From CAYMFD01 sp964389475 (GTDB lineage Bacteria; Bacteroidota; Bacteroidia; Chitinophagales; Saprospiraceae): a stretch of 32,983 bases of DNA. The translations under genes were made by a program, and so were the position numbers. The stretch is from assembly GCA_964389475.1 (NCBI GenBank), contig CAYMFD010000030.1:1-32983 (forward strand), given 5' to 3'. The notes beneath the pieces are model-generated. The model worked only from the letters and a program-made list of their open reading frames with translations, did no database searches and had not been told where the DNA came from. Shown one piece after another: positions 26,101-32,983 of the stretch; the first letter of the stretch is position 1; each line of letters opens with the position of its first letter.

Positions 26101-29100
26101 TTACTCAGATGTCAGACTCTATTTTCGTAACGCTGCCTGCTGGTATTGAGATGGTAGCTGGCTCTTACAATCCTATCAGTAATGCTAGTGGCTCTGCGCC
26201 TATCATAGAAGACGTCAATGGCGTATCTGTCCTCAAACTACCCTTACAGGGTGGCCTCGGTGATGGTGATGCTATCAATTTTGAGCTTGATATAGAGGCA
26301 CTAGACATCGGACAAGCTTGCCAGATATACGAGATACTCATACAGACACTATCTGTGAGATCCGAGATGTGCGGAGCACAAACTTGTGATATAAAAGTGA
26401 TCAGTGGGGAGAGTAGAGCTCCTGTATCTATACAGAAGCCAAGCCTTACGATTGACAATATCGACCTTGCCTTTGAGACGACGCCTCCAGGTATGTTGAC
26501 CTATACCGTCGAGGTGACTAACAACGGAGCAGTGCCGCAGCTCGCTAGTGATGCACTTAATATCGAATTGTTTAATGATACGGATGCCAATGGATTTTTA
26601 GATCCTATGGTTGATAACTTAGTGACCACGCTGATGGAAAATGTCCTCATTGCGCCAGGGCAGACGGTCACTATTACAGGCGATGCAGCATTACCAGCAG
26701 ATGGCCTATGTACGGTCATAGCCAGGATATCTAGAGAGACTACTTGTACCTGTCTCACGGATGTATCTAACCAGACCAAGGTCGAGATCATCAATGACTT
26801 CCCCAAAGATCTAGAGGTCTGTAGTGGTGAGACCATCGCTATAGGTCCTGCTGCCATCGGTGGGTATGACTACGAGTGGGTACCCATAGGTAGCGCCAAT
26901 GCTACCGCACTGGCCTCTACTACCATGACGCCTACAGACTTTTCTTTTGATAATGCAACAGGTAGTAACCTCGACTGGCAGTACGCTTTGCGATCGTCCT
27001 TCTCTACGTGCTTCTCTTTTGATACACTAGATATTACGGTCTTCCCAGACAATGATGAGATGGTCAGCCCACAAGCTTGTACAGGACTATCGTTTACACT
27101 GCCTGGCCCTGCGATGGGTAGTGGTTTTGTGTGGACTCCGAGCACAGGACTAAATGATCCTATGGCCATGTTCCCAGTACTCGACCCAGTACCCGCTGGT
27201 ATGTCGACATATACCCTCAACTACATAGACGAAAATGGGTGTCCGACAGAAAAAATCGTCAATGTAATGGCCATCACTTGTGCTCCTAACACAGCGATAG
27301 GAGATACGGTATGGTTTGATATCAACGAAAATGGCATCCAAGAGATGGGCGAGCCAGGCATACCTGGTGTTACAGTCTTCTTATACCAGAGTACCAATAC
27401 GAATCCAGGTAACCAGATCGGCGTCACGATGACGGATGCTAATGGCCGATATATCTTTGAAAACATACCATCTGGTAACTATGTCGTGGGTTTCCAGTCT
27501 CCTGATGGCTTCGTGCCGACGTCAACGGATACGGGTAGCGATGACACTATCGATAGTGATATGGATATGGTGACGGGCCTTACAGGCGCATACTTTATAC
27601 CTAATGGTATGGCCGATACGACTGTTGATGCTGGATTTATTCCCGAGTGTATGCTCGAGATCGAGATTGCGGATGTAGGGGAGTGTACCTTCCTCGATCC
27701 AGGTGAGCAGCGTACCGTGACCCTTGACCTTACGTGGTCAGGTGCTGTATACACTTCTGCTTTCTTGGGTGGTGTAGATACGATAGAGATCGACATACTA
27801 GGACAGATGATCAAGGTAGGTATCGATCAGGTCAATGGCGACTCTACCATCACACTGATCATGCCAGGAGGTGCCATGCCACAAGACATTATAGCCTCCG
27901 CCATGCTGCAGCTCGATCCAGATTGTATCGCGATGGACGAGTGGCTAGACGTCAGTGCTTGTATCTACGATGTCGCCCTGATCAAGACACTGCCAGCCAC
28001 ATTCGTACCACAATACAATGCTCTGGTGCCTTACACGATTACGGTCGTTAATCAGGGTGCTCAGCCTCTCAACAATGTCAAGGTAACGGACTACATGCCG
28101 GTAGGCTTTACATTCGATCCTGCTGATAATGTAGGGTGGATGGAGTCGAGCCCTGGCGTATTGATGTTCACGATAGACGATACCCTAGACCCACTAGAGG
28201 TCCGTGATATACCGCTCAATCTTACGCTGGTCATGTCAGATCAGCCTGGCGCATATGCTAACTCGGCGGAGATATCTTCCTTCCAGGACACGCTAGGCGT
28301 AGATCGCTCTGCTCAAGATATCGACAGTACCCCGGATAATGACCCTACCAATGATGCTGGTGGACTAGCCAATAGTGGATCAGATAACTCACTCAACGGA
28401 AACGGTAGTGGTACTCCAGGAGATAATAACCCCAATACAGATGAGGATGATGCCGATATAGAGCTCATATCTATCGTGGATCTTGCCATCCAAAAGAATC
28501 TACTTACACCACCTACGTATAGCTTTGGACAGACCGTGACCTTTGAGATCATCGTCTTTAACCAAGGTAACGTCGACGTGCAGAACGTAACGGTAAATGA
28601 CTTTTTGCCTGCGGGCTACAGCTTTGCACCTACTAATGATCCTACAATATGGTCACACAGTGCAGGCGTGGCAACTACAGTCATACCAGGCCCGCTCGTG
28701 GCTCTGACCAGTGACACTCTACTCATAGAGGCAGTGATTGAGATGTCAGGCTCTAGTAACTACATCAATACGGCGGAGATAGAGCGATTCGAAAATCTAG
28801 CAGGCAATAATATATCCGCACGAGATATAGATAGTAATGCCGATGCTGATCCTAATAATGATGGTGGTGGACTACCAGGCGGTGATAGTGATGGTGCCCT
28901 TAACGGAGACGGTACTGGCGCCTCGCTAGACAATGACGCAGCCACTGATGAGGATGATATGGATATCGCCTTCTTGTCGATACCACTACTCAGCGTCGAG
29001 AAGATGACGACTGGTGTAGAGGTCGCCAGCAGCGGTGTAGTCGGTAACTACGATGTGACCTTTGAGGTGACAATGATCAATGAGGGTACGACCAAACTTG

Positions 29101-32100
29101 AGAATATCAAGTTACAAGATGACCTTGTAGAGCAGATCGGCGGCACCTTTATAGGTATCGTCACTCCGCCAGCTATTACTAATAGTACAGCGGTAATGGA
29201 TCCTACGGTCAACCCTGCCTACAATGGCGGTGTGCTGGATAGCATCTTTACCGGTGTAGACGGATGCCTACAGGTAGACCAAGAAATAACCGTAATGTTT
29301 ACCATCGAGGTCAGTGCCTTATCAGGCGCTGATATCAATGAGGCGGTTGGTATGGCCGTTGACTCACTAGGTGTGATGGTTATGGACCAGGATACGGCAC
29401 TGATACCCGTGCCGAATTGCTTCCTCGATGTGGAGTGTCCGCTCGTAGAGCAGGGCCAGTTTGAGTGTGCAGACGACGTACCTGCGGCAGCTACAGACTT
29501 TGCCTCATTTAATGCCATCGATGCAGCATCAGATATACGTAACTTCTGTATGGAGCCGACGATAGAGATGACCGAGACGATGACAGGTGCCGGTTGTGTA
29601 GGTGATACACTGGTGATCACTAGACGCTACATCATCATCGATGCTGGAGAGGCACCGATAGGAGAGGAGAGAGACACATGCTTTGTCAATTATCGTATCG
29701 TCGATGACGTGAAGCCGATCTTGATGAATGCCCCATCAGACCTCATACTAGAGTGTGGTGCTGCGGGTAACGCAGGCGATATTACAGACTGGATCGCAGA
29801 CGAGGGTGGTGCAATAGCTGCCGAGGGCTGTAGCAGTGTCACATGGACAAGTGCCGCTGGCACGCCATCTGACGATTGTGGCAATACCTCAACGACGACC
29901 TATACATTTACGGCGACGGATGTCTGTGGTAACTTTATAACTACCACTGCAAGTGTTGTCATTATAGATACCACAGATCCTACATTGACCCTACCGACGG
30001 CTACGGCTATGGTAGATTGCGCAGTTGCAGGTACGGCTGCTAGGGATGCATGGATTGCTTCTGCAAGTGCTACAGATGACTGTGGGACACCTACAGTAAC
30101 TGCCGCTCTCGTTGCGACGGACCAAGTTTGTATGGGTGCTAACCTATCAGTGAGCACCTACTTATTTACAGCAACCGATGAGTGTGGCAATGTCTCTACG
30201 GGTACGGCACAGTTTACCGTTACTGACAATACGATGCCTACGATCGCCGCCCCAGCTAACTTAGCACTTGACTGTGATGCCGACATATCAGCAGCACTTG
30301 CGGCATGGTTGCAAGACTACACTGTGACGGAGGCTTGTCAGACTACGACCGTTACCAACAACTACAGTGGTGCTGTCCCTGATGCCTGCGGTGGTACACA
30401 GACAGTAACATGGACGGTAACCGATGAGTGTGGCAATACGGCAACAGATCAGGCAGACCTCGTTATTAATACCGATACGACGGATCCTACTATCGCTTGC
30501 CCAGCAAACATCACCCTAGAGTGCGGTGATCCTGCTAATGATGCGGTGATTGCCAATTGGCTAGCAAGTGTCACAGCAACAGATGCCTGTGGTGCAGTAA
30601 CGATAGCTAATGACTATGCAGACGTCAGTTCCGACCTATGTGGTAATACGACTGTCATTACGGTCACCTTCACGGCAACGGATGCCTGTGCTCAGGAGAA
30701 TACATGCATGGCGACGATTACCATCCAGGATACGTCGGATCCGACGATCAGCTTACATGCTTCAGACCTAGTAGTAGAGTGTGCGGATGCGGGGAATGCT
30801 GCTGCATTGGCCAATTGGATTACAGCAGGAGGTAATGCCATTGCTAGTGACGACTGTGGTTCGATCACTTGGTCAGCCAATACACCTACGCCAGTGGCGA
30901 CCTGTGGCAATGCTTCTACCACCACGTATATATTCACAGCCACTGACGAATGCGGCAATACGTCGACGACGACTGCCGATTACATCATTCTTGATAGGAC
31001 GCCTCCAGTATTTGACGCCATTGCGCCGGGTACAGCAGAGTGTAGCGCTGCCGGAAGTATGGCAGCGATCGATGCATGGCGAGGAGCTGTGACAGCGACT
31101 AATACTTGTGGTACGGCCACTGTGACCAGTAGCTTATTTAATACCATATCAGGCTGCGGCGGCACAGAGACCTTGGTCTTCTTGTTTACAGCTACAGACC
31201 AGTGTGGTAATGTAGCTACTACGACGGCCGAGTTTACCATTACGGACGTGACCGCACCTACGATAGCGTGTCCAGCTGACCTAGTACTAGAGTGTGGTGA
31301 TGATGGGATACCTACCCAGATTGCTAATTGGTTGACCTCGGCTACTACGACAGATATCTGTTCTGATGTCGTAGTCACACATAATTATGACGGTAGTTTA
31401 CCTGACAACTGTCTGGCCAGCATTATAACGGTGACCTTTACAGCGACGGATGATTGCGGACGTACGATCACATGTGATGCTGATATCACCATGGATGACG
31501 ATACTGATCCAGTCTTCCTGTCTTGTCCTGACGATATGACGATCAGCACTGATGCTGGTTGTACACCAGAAGTGACCTATAGTATACCAGTAGCCGACGA
31601 CAACTGTGGCTTTACGGTTGCACGTACCGCAGGCCCAGCAAGTGGCACCACGTTTACTCTAGGCGCCACGACAGTAACTTACGAGGTGACTGACGACTGT
31701 GATAATACAGCGACCTGCTCATTTGTAGTGACGGTAGTAGACGACGGTGATCCTACGATCGCTTGTCCATCCAATGATATAACGGTTTGTGCTGATGCGG
31801 GTATGTGTACGTGGACTTCTGCGAATATTGCACCTATCTCAGCAAGTGAAAACTGCCCTACAGCTACAATTACGTATGCTGTCACTGGTGTCACTACTGC
31901 TACGGGCAGTGATGATGCGAGCGGTGAAGTATTTAGCCTAGGTACATCTACTGTGACCTATACCGTGACGGATGCTGCTGGTAATACGAGTACATGTGCT
32001 TTTGATGTGATTGTGACCGACTGCCAAGGACCAGCCATCAGCTGTCCTTCGGATATGACTTCGGAGTGTGGTCCGACGGCGGCAGCTGCTTTGACTACTT

Positions 32101-32983
32101 GGTTGGGTACGGTGTCAGCTACGGACATTTGTCCTGGAGCTGTGACGGTTACCTCACGAGTGATTGACTCATTGCCTACATGCGGCAATAGCCTAGAGCG
32201 ACAATATGAGTTTGCTGCTACGGATGTTGCAGGTAACGTAACCTTCTGTTATGCGACCTTTACGATCGAGGATACTACAGATCCGATGGTTGCTACGATG
32301 GCAGCAGACCTTGAGATCGAGTGCGGTACCGTCAATGCGTCTGCTCAGCTTACAGGCTGGCTCAATAACAATGGTGGAGCAACTGTCACGGACGTTTGTG
32401 GTGGTGCGATTACGTGGAGCCATGACTTCACAGGAGCCCTCAGCAATGATTGTAGCGCCACAGGTTTAATAACAGTAACCTTCACGGCAACCGACGAGTG
32501 TGGTAATTCTATATCGACGACTGCTGACTTTAGCATTGTTGATGATGGAGATCCAGAGATTGTCTGTCCAGCAGATATTACCATCGAGTGCAATGCTCCC
32601 GACAGTTCTGCTATTGTGAGCATATGGCTGACGACAGCCACGGCTTCTGATAGCTGTGATATCACAGTTGATATTGCGAACTCTAGCGCCAGCGCAGCGG
32701 GCTGTGGTAACTCCACGACGACGACCTACACCTTTACAGCAACCGACGACTGCGGTAATACCGCTAGCTGTCAGGCAACAGTAACGACAGAGGACAATAC
32801 ACCGCCTGTCTTTACAACCTTACCGATAGACGAAACCGTCGAGTGTGGTGTTGATAATACAGCGGCAATAGCCGCCTGGCTATCTGACAATGCAGATGCG
32901 ATTGCGGAAGATAATTGTGGTACAGTGGCGGTAGTACCTACAGCAGGCACACCTAGTGATGAGTGTGGTAATAGCTCAGAGAC
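20124..32983 (+). CDS. Giant secreted modular repeat protein, 3' end outside window
   Basis: One frame stays open from ATG 20124 to the last base: at least 4286 codons, with no stop. ATG 20133 is an alternative start. Order: signal peptide (1-30, ending VKGQ-C); jelly-roll-like domain (31-155; GTFDTDLSGW, VDNVEVCE); repeated two-part beta supermodules (~175-970); a long Cys-containing Ig-like region (~970-2220); PKD-like pair (~2225-2390; VCSGETIAIG, YEWVP, GFVWTPSTGLN); SdrD-B-like domain (2392-2508; GDTVWFDINENGIQE, TDANGRYIFENIPSGNY); three DUF11-like domains (from 2616, 2786 and 2956; TITVVNQGAQPLNNV) joined by Asp-rich linkers; then 13 HYR-like repeats of ~85 residues from 3194 onward. 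Such proteins are cell-surface adhesins or matrix proteins, usually exported by T9SS with a C-terminal sorting or gliding-type domain, which would lie beyond this window. No enzyme motif is seen. Nearest upstream gene is 655 bases away, so it has its own promoter. Confidence 0.93.
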   Translation, partial: MRIMIGFRTLISFCLVCCIVMLASADVKGQCAFVTNGTFDTDLSGWVVAGSVVQNNGRAVFNTGNNPTDGVLSQTLTLVPCNDYELTLDVSEFVLAGTPVLQVEVFVDGVSQGVFGPSSPTIAFTAQQASVEIRIEDASTSTVDGNVRVDNVEVCEVADNVVDMVIATSSPVNKCEDATVDVIVSNAQNVVANGPLTGTLTLPAGYTASDVVSVVGGTVMLNASGQVVISAVTSADVEFQIILTGDCAGAAPIDITLDLSYTDCLSNTVLISDSDLGVTFTEPTIAWGTNAPASISVVQGQTITITTTVSNTGTGTADSTIYCLEAANGTASLVSITAGGAALAVAPTSPAGQDCYIIENLAAGAMVTITETWTIDNCSTPADNLDRSISHLCQDVACSPLVDVTTLDLSVPDPILMISLTNPTAVEICGDVATLSVELEYIDDYPGVDLTGIVGGVVLPSELTALGVSSVVGGTVTFTAPDVIMVSDMAPGDVVTFDIEVDATCGLADPFTYDLILAYDPLCPGTDDGQTVTSANVNVTSPDIAISMSTPPFFNGQIGFEQMITNTVINNGDASAPDGSLTYCVLDFGNATLDDVTVGGTTLAAAPSSPAGQTCYLIPGALAMSGTVDVVETWTMTSCDPAAGPIMRRAAFGCDGDDDCQDKAQGQFPITTLTYTVPDPVLTVDVDFVTNLDICGASQIATVTLDYNNVQDLDLTGLVIGLSVPSNINVIGVNSVSGGTVTPTDPTNTSLTATDMAEGSTLVFELEIQSGCAASGANQQFLVDVFYDELCDGVTSFATGLSPTFALQSASLSIISSLIEGNLQPTMNVFDAILDVPDTLKVPLTNAGNGGVEEVEYFVINPPSLVNRDILIGGMSLPVARTSGDTIFYTIDATVIMNNTTVGGVPNDGDGLLELNEILTVCEVWEGSECQFGQLDPIMRGATFGCYGEVCDMSNISNSGISFDFASPDLSISAYDPYTVIPACYDTDNTEYGFEIINNGQSPAKDIILRIHQEFYTGAVVGSSLEYSINDPAGPFTSATIGANNDDPDYACVAGADNYEWVDAEMIDVFLEPGDTLFFRYEVDHSCNCRSCDVLYVHGSNLRSMDWTDPCDLDFVDNTDITRRRYNARFFGFLEGPSDSPASGGCMRYALTDAQNQFFNSIGRGLFPNAYLEVVLTAECGMDIDPSSVRWVDADGTVFTPSLISATDVGGNDEIIVRFGDTPGNVYPSGFSLAGDTGLEFCYMPDCAEKPGGGCSQLSNFTIAPFFVTDPTCVACRENVECPTPFPITYDCPGCGPCDGIIHTNFEVDRVTYGLTDSDNNNEPDGGIVTDPSTIKTKRFLVGDTLKVLFEGIVNDDDMSEVWTQAFATVKVQTTSFSILGGELSVFDANNGNTELFCDVLSQFPVDSSLVTDLSSDVLNNLGCTDFAGFQYQDGDSISLCVFYTSKDELINVNDRIITHNSWFYLTDDVFDMGDTFRCNFLLESTQQIGIRNSHDDRINGRDFGGCELSSFELRSDLNYGALGFDEFPNEVRSLGYPDEIIFTKPSEFKFRNDEHMLRIRQFIGADRDAVSFTDPIPEQFFVENGNVLTFNIQDYLLSLSEPLLPLDEGGRLWFQPKIQGDCRSLEGNYQASFEMVYDVVEQVFCSPTFEVPVTTETFTYDGGPLLEINTPLSVIELTQPSSCVTLNMRNFTNIPAPFSFINLNAPAGGLVVTSLTEITDGASDLITPTDFGIYPLNTTASSGRRMFELCVNVTDCDPQSLEFSAGWDCVGYPTTIQEATCSDPSTISFITLVGDLDGQLIEPAGDVSVMLCDTVDFVFSMTSTQLGSIKDVEYEFTLPNDMFYVGGSLELAYPVPFAGGDTIWTHFEDPTNIFGTTFIDTVTEHYPLLDSVGLVGSPGAPTNTNLILARFKARTDCGYVSGSLPSFATRAQDACAEPTATVMAPGARIIINNALPDYDINVDIDDLTLNPCQNDVATIVVDMEILADPGVFTQMSDSIFVTLPAGIEMVAGSYNPISNASGSAPIIEDVNGVSVLKLPLQGGLGDGDAINFELDIEALDIGQACQIYEILIQTLSVRSEMCGAQTCDIKVISGESRAPVSIQKPSLTIDNIDLAFETTPPGMLTYTVEVTNNGAVPQLASDALNIELFNDTDANGFLDPMVDNLVTTLMENVLIAPGQTVTITGDAALPADGLCTVIARISRETTCTCLTDVSNQTKVEIINDFPKDLEVCSGETIAIGPAAIGGYDYEWVPIGSANATALASTTMTPTDFSFDNATGSNLDWQYALRSSFSTCFSFDTLDITVFPDNDEMVSPQACTGLSFTLPGPAMGSGFVWTPSTGLNDPMAMFPVLDPVPAGMSTYTLNYIDENGCPTEKIVNVMAITCAPNTAIGDTVWFDINENGIQEMGEPGIPGVTVFLYQSTNTNPGNQIGVTMTDANGRYIFENIPSGNYVVGFQSPDGFVPTSTDTGSDDTIDSDMDMVTGLTGAYFIPNGMADTTVDAGFIPECMLEIEIADVGECTFLDPGEQRTVTLDLTWSGAVYTSAFLGGVDTIEIDILGQMIKVGIDQVNGDSTITLIMPGGAMPQDIIASAMLQLDPDCIAMDEWLDVSACIYDVALIKTLPATFVPQYNALVPYTITVVNQGAQPLNNVKVTDYMPVGFTFDPADNVGWMESSPGVLMFTIDDTLDPLEVRDIPLNLTLVMSDQPGAYANSAEISSFQDTLGVDRSAQDIDSTPDNDPTNDAGGLANSGSDNSLNGNGSGTPGDNNPNTDEDDADIELISIVDLAIQKNLLTPPTYSFGQTVTFEIIVFNQGNVDVQNVTVNDFLPAGYSFAPTNDPTIWSHSAGVATTVIPGPLVALTSDTLLIEAVIEMSGSSNYINTAEIERFENLAGNNISARDIDSNADADPNNDGGGLPGGDSDGALNGDGTGASLDNDAATDEDDMDIAFLSIPLLSVEKMTTGVEVASSGVVGNYDVTFEVTMINEGTTKLENIKLQDDLVEQIGGTFIGIVTPPAITNSTAVMDPTVNPAYNGGVLDSIFTGVDGCLQVDQEITVMFTIEVSALSGADINEAVGMAVDSLGVMVMDQDTALIPVPNCFLDVECPLVEQGQFECADDVPAAATDFASFNAIDAASDIRNFCMEPTIEMTETMTGAGCVGDTLVITRRYIIIDAGEAPIGEERDTCFVNYRIVDDVKPILMNAPSDLILECGAAGNAGDITDWIADEGGAIAAEGCSSVTWTSAAGTPSDDCGNTSTTTYTFTATDVCGNFITTTASVVIIDTTDPTLTLPTATAMVDCAVAGTAARDAWIASASATDDCGTPTVTAALVATDQVCMGANLSVSTYLFTATDECGNVSTGTAQFTVTDNTMPTIAAPANLALDCDADISAALAAWLQDYTVTEACQTTTVTNNYSGAVPDACGGTQTVTWTVTDECGNTATDQADLVINTDTTDPTIACPANITLECGDPANDAVIANWLASVTATDACGAVTIANDYADVSSDLCGNTTVITVTFTATDACAQENTCMATITIQDTSDPTISLHASDLVVECADAGNAAALANWITAGGNAIASDDCGSITWSANTPTPVATCGNASTTTYIFTATDECGNTSTTTADYIILDRTPPVFDAIAPGTAECSAAGSMAAIDAWRGAVTATNTCGTATVTSSLFNTISGCGGTETLVFLFTATDQCGNVATTTAEFTITDVTAPTIACPADLVLECGDDGIPTQIANWLTSATTTDICSDVVVTHNYDGSLPDNCLASIITVTFTATDDCGRTITCDADITMDDDTDPVFLSCPDDMTISTDAGCTPEVTYSIPVADDNCGFTVARTAGPASGTTFTLGATTVTYEVTDDCDNTATCSFVVTVVDDGDPTIACPSNDITVCADAGMCTWTSANIAPISASENCPTATITYAVTGVTTATGSDDASGEVFSLGTSTVTYTVTDAAGNTSTCAFDVIVTDCQGPAISCPSDMTSECGPTAAAALTTWLGTVSATDICPGAVTVTSRVIDSLPTCGNSLERQYEFAATDVAGNVTFCYATFTIEDTTDPMVATMAADLEIECGTVNASAQLTGWLNNNGGATVTDVCGGAITWSHDFTGALSNDCSATGLITVTFTATDECGNSISTTADFSIVDDGDPEIVCPADITIECNAPDSSAIVSIWLTTATASDSCDITVDIANSSASAAGCGNSTTTTYTFTATDDCGNTASCQATVTTEDNTPPVFTTLPIDETVECGVDNTAAIAAWLSDNADAIAEDNCGTVAVVPTAGTPSDECGNSSE
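20646..23030 (+). repeat. Three tandem two-part supermodules in the giant protein
   Basis: Part A begins at a Cys (20646, 21408, 22206) and carries L-x-G...LP...V-x-GGTVT...C...YDxLC. Part B carries a TxTW or CEVW stretch followed by a Cys pattern (IMRRAAFGCDGDDDC, IMRGATFGCYGEVC) and ends in VPDP or SPDL. Periods are 762 and 798 bases. A fourth, more diverged copy may start at Cys 23073. Confidence 0.7.
28266..28979 (+). repeat. Duplicated DUF11 plus acidic linker unit
   Basis: Two ~205-base linkers (28266-28469 and 28773-28979), 507 bases apart, code for the same order of motifs: AEI..F, (A/R)QDIDS or ARDIDS, DPTND or DPNNDGGGL, SLNGNG or ALNGDG, and TDEDDADI or TDEDDMDI. Asp/Asn/Gly richness suggests calcium binding or a flexible spacer. 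Confidence 0.8.
29703..32983 (+). repeat. Array of at least 13 HYR-like repeats
   Basis: Units begin at D-x-x-x-P motifs at 29703, 29967, 30225, 30474, 30729, 30993, 31245, 31497, 31740, 32019, 32271, 32541 and 32793. Periods range 243-279 bases (81-93 residues). Most units carry LECG near the start, a W-L or W-I, a DxCG in the middle, and FTATDxCGN at the end, giving about four Cys per unit that could form disulfides. The 13th is cut by the window edge. DNA copies are clearly diverged, so the array is old. Confidence 0.9.

Noticed and set aside
20372..32716. Many minus-strand frames of 60-130 codons and two plus-strand out-of-frame ones within the giant gene
   Set aside because: They are shadows of a repetitive Thr/Asp/Gly-rich coding frame; none has a signal, motif or start context.
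29703..32983. Regular ~255-base spacing as a CRISPR or DNA-level satellite
   Set aside because: The period follows codons and protein motifs (FTATDxCGN); the DNA copies are diverged and there are no spacers.

Overview
The window reads as chromosome of a Bacteroidota bacterium, most likely of the Saprospiria/Lewinella-like group. Reasons: signal peptides ending in the AQ/GQ style, a Rho factor with a long charged Bacteroidota-type insertion, TAnnTTTG promoter-like boxes, a type IX secretion (T9SS) C-terminal signal, an ECF sigma/outer-membrane operon, paired LVIVD-repeat lipoproteins, a DUF5916 protein and a giant DUF11/HYR-type surface protein. The group assignment rests on protein style from memory; no 16S or marker search was possible.

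Layout. 1-305: no supported gene, but two repeat-like elements. 306-2232 (+): a small exported protein overlapping a secreted alpha/beta hydrolase. 2252-5079 (-): a compact housekeeping cluster, transcribed as yugP-like membrane zinc protease, frr, cysQ, family 2 glycosyltransferase, with 31-nt, 2-nt and -1-nt spacings. 5186-6466 (-): serS. 6754-8511 (+): rho, divergent from serS, preceded by a possible 21-codon leader ORF whose stop overlaps the rho start, and followed by a perfect bidirectional terminator. 8606-9313 (-): a predicted outer-membrane barrel protein.

9451-14645 (-) is probably one operon: a lipoprotein with a carboxypeptidase-regulatory-like domain, an ECF sigma factor without an ATG/GTG/TTG start in the right place, a membrane-anchored protein with a barrel-like C-terminus (putative sigma partner), and a secreted dockerin-like protein with a T9SS sorting domain. 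14860-16843 (+) is a three-gene operon of two LVIVD lipoproteins and a small outer-membrane protein. 16988-19468 (+) is a CBM9-like/DUF5916 outer-membrane protein.

19469-20123 is a 655-base gap with small hairpins. From 20124 one reading frame stays open on the + strand to the window end (at least 4286 codons). It encodes a giant secreted repeat protein: signal peptide, jelly-roll-like domain, three or four copies of a two-part ~255-290-residue supermodule, a long diverged Ig-like region, a PKD-like pair, one SdrD-B-like domain, three DUF11-like domains with duplicated acidic linkers, and at least thirteen ~85-residue HYR-like repeats. Its C-terminus lies outside the window.

How the parts may work together: the left half is core translation, transcription and envelope metabolism. 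From 8.6 kb onward nearly every gene encodes an envelope, surface or secreted protein, with the ECF sigma cluster as the only evident local regulator. No rRNA, tRNA, CRISPR array, insertion sequence or integrase was seen.
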